From contig CAMLDO010000056.1 of NCBI GenBank assembly GCA_946478865.1, positions 1 through 8,587 of the forward strand: 8,587 nt of DNA. The letters run 5' to 3'. The translations under genes were made by a program, and so were the position numbers. Shown here piece after piece: positions 6,813 to 8,587 of this stretch. Origin of the DNA: an uncultured Methylobacillus sp. Its GTDB lineage: Bacteria; Pseudomonadota; Gammaproteobacteria; Burkholderiales; Methylophilaceae. How positions within the stretch are numbered: position 1 is the stretch's first letter; the number at the start of each line of letters is the position of its first letter. The notes beneath the pieces are model-generated. The model searched no databases. It saw nothing but the letters and a program-made list of their open reading frames with translations, and had not been told where the DNA came from.

Positions 6813-7066
6813 TGGCGATGCATGACTGGATAGGCAGCGTGGCCGCCACGCTGACTACCACGGCATTTATCCCGCAGGTGATCCAGGTGTGGCGCACGCG
6901 CCATACCAAGGATATCTCGCTCGGCATGTACATGATCTTCACGAGCGGTGTCGCATTATGGGCGATCTACGGCTGGATGATCGCTTCCTGGCCTGTCGTG
7001 GTTGCCAACGTTTTCACGCTGCTGCTCGCAGGCTCTGTACTGGCGATGAAGCTGCGCTACGGCTAG
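6812..7066 (+). CDS. SemiSWEET sugar transporter (MtN3/PQ-loop family)
   Basis: 84-residue three-helix membrane protein of the SemiSWEET family, which dimerises to move sugars such as glucose or sucrose by facilitated transport. The signature is clear: TTTAFIPQVIQVWRTR with the PQ pair at 21-22, DISLGMYMIF, LWAIYG with Trp50, and VANVFTLLLA with Asn66. The Trp/Asn pair with 16-residue spacing is the substrate-facing pair described for bacterial SemiSWEETs. The ATG overlaps the lipoprotein stop (TAATG) and lacks its own strong ribosome-binding site, so translational coupling is likely. An in-frame ATG at 6818 is an alternative start. The gene ends 5 bp from the stop of the convergent cytochrome gene. 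Confidence 0.92.
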   Translation: MAMHDWIGSVAATLTTTAFIPQVIQVWRTRHTKDISLGMYMIFTSGVALWAIYGWMIASWPVVVANVFTLLLAGSVLAMKLRYG

Positions 7067-7071
7067 CTCGA

Positions 7072-7545
7072 CTATTTCGCTCCCGCACCGCCCTGGCTTC
7101 TGATCCAGGCGATTACCTTCAAAACTTCGTCCGCCGACATCCCGTTGCTGGGGTTGGTTGGGTCCATCAGGCCCTTGCCCTTGGGGCCCATGCCTGCGTT
7201 GGTGCCGCCCCAGATGATCTCGAACATGCCCTTGTCTTCAGCGCTCTTGGCATTGTTGAACTTGGGTCCGGTCAGGCCGACGGCGGTTTGGCCCTGGGCC
7301 TGGCTGCCGTGGCACTGCGTGCATGAATAGAGTTGATAAAGTTTCTTGCCTCGCTCGATCGCGGCCTTGTCGCCGGCATAGGGATTCTGCCCGGATTGCT
7401 GGAATTGCTTGGCTTGCGGCGTATCGAAATGTTCCGGTTTGATCTTGAGCGGCTGCCCATTGGCATCCGTGAAGTTCGCGGCCAATGCGGACGCGGAAAA
7501 GAGCGCCAGCAAGGCGCCAAAAAACAGTGCGTTGGAAAGATGCAT
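7072..7545 (-). CDS. Periplasmic single-haem cytochrome c, second copy of a tandem pair
   Basis: 157-residue exported cytochrome c. The signal peptide covers about residues 1-22 (cleavage near ALA). A polar N-terminal extension carries KIKPEHFDTPQAK and QNPYAGD. The haem site is CTQCH at 75-79, and a likely Met axial ligand lies in NAGMGPKG. The end is DEVLKVIAWIRS. The block KGMFEIIWGGTNAGMG followed by VIAWIR recalls cytochrome cL (MxaG/XoxG), the electron acceptor of periplasmic PQQ methanol dehydrogenases. That is a resemblance by eye, and no such dehydrogenase is in view. A strong AGGAGG (plus strand 7551-7556) lies 5 nt before the ATG. It follows a close paralogue in the same orientation. 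It is convergent with the SemiSWEET gene, with only 5 bp between stops and no terminator. Confidence 0.9.
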   Translation of the reverse strand: MHLSNALFFGALLALFSASALAANFTDANGQPLKIKPEHFDTPQAKQFQQSGQNPYAGDKAAIERGKKLYQLYSCTQCHGSQAQGQTAVGLTGPKFNNAKSAEDKGMFEIIWGGTNAGMGPKGKGLMDPTNPSNGMSADEVLKVIAWIRSQGGAGAK

Positions 7546-7707
7546 GATGACCTCCTGTGAATTTGATAGCGAATGCGTAACAGCAGGGAGGGATAACAGT
7601 TAGTGGAGAGGTCGCGCCGCGAAGTTCCGCAGTGCAGGAACGAGAGGAGGGGAATGCTTCCCGCAAGCAATTGAATTATCAGTATGTTGCGGGAAGCGTC
7701 GGCTAGC
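7546..7707. other. Spacer between the two cytochrome genes
   Basis: 162 bp with no coding region that I support. It contains the large inverted repeat at 7656-7697 and a smaller one, GTTCC-8 nt-GGAAC, at 7624-7641. It also holds two direct copies of TAACAG (7578-7583 and 7594-7599, 16 bp apart) and the AGGAGG of the downstream cytochrome. No convincing promoter hexamers were found, though the length leaves room for one. Confidence 0.6.
7656..7697 (-). terminator. Perfect 11-bp inverted repeat with 20-nt loop, possible attenuator or mRNA 3' structure
   Basis: GCTTCCCGCAA (7656-7666) pairs perfectly with TTGCGGGAAGC (7687-7697). It begins 10 nt past the stop of the upstream cytochrome on its transcribed strand. 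No T-run follows and the loop is long, so it is not a standard intrinsic terminator. It may partially terminate, stabilise the upstream message, or serve as a protein-binding dyad. Confidence 0.5.
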
Positions 7708-8184
7708 TCAAGCCCCGCCCAGGCTACGCAGCCAGGCAATCACCTTCAGAACCTCGTCCGGCGTCATGCCATTATTGGCGTCGGTCGGATCCATGAGTCC
7801 CTTGCCCTTGGCGCCCATGCCGCCGTTGGTGCCAGCCCAGATGGTCTCGAACATGCCCTTGTCGCTCGCGTTCTTGGCGTAATGGAAGTTGGGCCCGGTC
7901 AGTGCCGGCCCGGTCTGTCCTTGTGCTTTGCCGCCATGGCATTGCGTGCAGGAGTAGAGCTGAAAAATCTTCTTGCCGCGATCAACGGCGGCTTGGTCGC
8001 CCTTGTACGGGTTTTCGCCCGTTTCCAGGAATTTCTTGGCCTGTGGCGTATCGAACATCTCCGGCTTGATCTGGAGCGGCTTGCCTTCCTTGGTGTCGAC
8101 GAGTTGCTGCCCCGCGAAGGCGGGAGCAGCGGCTAAGGTGCCGGCGCCGAGAAAGATGGCCAGCTTGAAGCTAAGTTTTTGCAT
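7708..8184 (-). CDS. Periplasmic single-haem cytochrome c, first copy of a tandem pair
   Basis: 158-residue exported cytochrome c. The start is taken at 8184 because AAGAGGAG lies 6 nt upstream and the signal peptide then begins properly (MQKLSFKLAI..., cleavage near AFA, about residue 24). The in-frame ATG at 8205 would only add seven residues and overrun the ribosome-binding site. The haem motif is CTQCH at 79-83, with the likely Met ligand in NGGMGAKG. Before the haem domain is the same extension as in its paralogue (FDTPQAK, ENPYKGD). The pattern KGMFETIWAGTNGGMG then VIAWLRS is cytochrome cL-like, suggesting acceptance of electrons from a periplasmic dehydrogenase; the partner is unknown. 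It lies 59 bp after cbbX on the same strand and may be read through from it. Confidence 0.9.
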   Translation of the reverse strand: MQKLSFKLAIFLGAGTLAAAPAFAGQQLVDTKEGKPLQIKPEMFDTPQAKKFLETGENPYKGDQAAVDRGKKIFQLYSCTQCHGGKAQGQTGPALTGPNFHYAKNASDKGMFETIWAGTNGGMGAKGKGLMDPTDANNGMTPDEVLKVIAWLRSLGGA

Positions 8185-8243
8185 GATGAACTCCTCTTGA
8201 GGCAATGATTAAGTGCTGCCATAACCAAGCCTTGCTTTGATAT
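8185..8243. other. Spacer between cbbX and the first cytochrome
   Basis: 59 bp with no terminator-like hairpin (only a 4-bp stem, AAGC-GCTT) and no clear promoter. This is compatible with read-through from cbbX into the cytochrome genes, apart from the cytochrome ribosome-binding site already noted. Confidence 0.5.
8191..8198 (-). promoter_or_regulatory. Ribosome-binding site deciding the first cytochrome start
   Basis: AAGAGGAG on the minus strand, 6 nt before the ATG at 8184. It selects that start over the ATG at 8205, whose first codons would run through this site. Confidence 0.8.
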
Positions 8244-8587
8244 TTATTGATTTGTTGGATTGGATGACTGCGCGAATACCCGGCTGGCTAGAATGTCGTC
8301 CGCATCTATCGTCACGAGATCCCCTCGCGTAAGTGCCTTGTCGTGGCTTTCGAACAGACGGTTGGCCTGCCGCAGCCGTGCCCGGTCCAATGCATTGCGT
8401 ATCGAACGGGCGTTGGCGAAATTCGGCATTTGCATGCGCTTGACGATATAGTCGGCAAACGTTTTCTCGCCTTCGGGACTGAAACGGTAGTTGAGTTTGG
8501 CGATCATCAGTTTTGCGATCTCCAGCAATTCTTCCGGGGTGTAATCCGGGAAATCGATGTGATGCGCAATGCGTGACGACATGCCGG
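8244..8587 (-). CDS. cbbX: Red-type Rubisco activase CbbX, C-terminal part (start beyond right edge)
   Basis: About the last 113 residues of a CbbX AAA+ protein, the hexameric motor that removes inhibitory sugar phosphates from red-type form I Rubisco by pulling on the large-subunit C-terminus. The visible part is the small helical AAA+ subdomain: [18 protein letters not shown], then NYRFSPEG, then the highly characteristic [20 protein letters not shown], then [11 protein letters not shown]. The Met at 8582 is internal: a Gly codon precedes it in frame ([15 protein letters not shown] is mid-protein in CbbX) and the reading frame stays open to the edge. The Walker motifs lie outside the window. 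Expected upstream neighbours are cbbL and cbbS. Its presence indicates Calvin-cycle CO2 fixation. Confidence 0.9.
   Translation of the reverse strand, partial: GMSSRIAHHIDFPDYTPEELLEIAKLMIAKLNYRFSPEGEKTFADYIVKRMQMPNFANARSIRNALDRARLRQANRLFESHDKALTRGDLVTIDADDILASRVFAQSSNPTNQ

Larger units (their letters stand above)
7081..8100 (-). repeat. Tandem gene duplication of the cytochrome c unit
   Basis: The two cytochrome genes (7072-7545 and 7708-8184) align without gaps over about 125 residues at about 72% identity (hand count, 90 matches). Divergence is greatest in the signal peptides and at the extreme C-termini. A 19-nt exact match, TCTCGAACATGCCCTTGTC, is shared at the DNA level. The 9-mer GGCTAGCTC occurs just past the stop in both copies (7061-7069 and 7701-7709). 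This indicates duplication followed by considerable divergence. Confidence 0.8.

Noticed and set aside
8185..8205. Longer N-terminus for the first cytochrome
   Set aside because: The seven extra residues are encoded by the ribosome-binding site of the better start at 8184.
8244..8582. Complete small gene starting at ATG 8582
   Set aside because: The protein is the C-terminal subdomain of CbbX, and the frame is open through the window edge with a matching upstream Gly. The Met is internal.
1..8587. Mobile element, CRISPR array, tRNA or defence system
   Set aside because: No transposase or integrase, spaced direct repeats, or tRNA-like arms were seen. The HerA-like ATPase lacks a NurA or Sir2-type partner gene, so a defence role is not supported.

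Overview
The window looks like a piece of a chemolithoautotrophic, GC-rich proteobacterial chromosome, most probably Betaproteobacteria. The reasons are a Pseudomonas/beta-type CysI sulfite reductase, a CysB-type regulator, periplasmic c-type cytochromes, and the C-terminus of a CbbX activase for red-type Rubisco at the right edge. The taxonomy is inference. The gene calls rest on motifs read from the translations. No mobile element, CRISPR array, rRNA or tRNA was seen.

Left part (1-3444) is a sulfur-assimilation and sulfite-handling locus. A leftward unit carries a TauE/SafE-type anion exporter and then cysI, which runs off the left edge with its [4Fe-4S]/siroheme cysteines intact. A CysB-type LysR regulator is transcribed divergently. 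The 113-bp gap between them is AT-rich. It holds a perfect T-N11-A LysR dyad and an extended -10 for the exporter unit. The simplest reading is that CysB controls sulfite reduction together with an outlet for excess sulfite.

Middle part (3445-7066): a formate/nitrite-transporter-family channel converges on cysB with abutting stop codons. It shares a short divergent promoter region with an exported DUF302 protein, and the two candidate -10 elements overlap on opposite strands. Three rightward genes follow: a HerA/YjgR-type P-loop ATPase, a small lipoprotein resembling the MliC lysozyme-inhibitor fold, and a SemiSWEET sugar transporter whose start overlaps the lipoprotein stop (TAATG).

Right part (7072-8587) is leftward: the cbbX C-terminus, then two tandem, closely related single-haem periplasmic cytochromes c (about 72% identical by hand count over 125 residues). 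A perfect 11-bp inverted repeat lies just after the first of the pair. Their C-terminal pattern recalls cytochrome cL (MxaG/XoxG), so they may feed electrons from a periplasmic dehydrogenase, but their partner is not in the window.

No single component is an obviously new system. The most interesting points are the cytochrome pair with its intervening hairpin beside cbbX, the CysB-exporter-reductase arrangement, and an unusual pair of residues next to a siroheme-contacting arginine in CysI.
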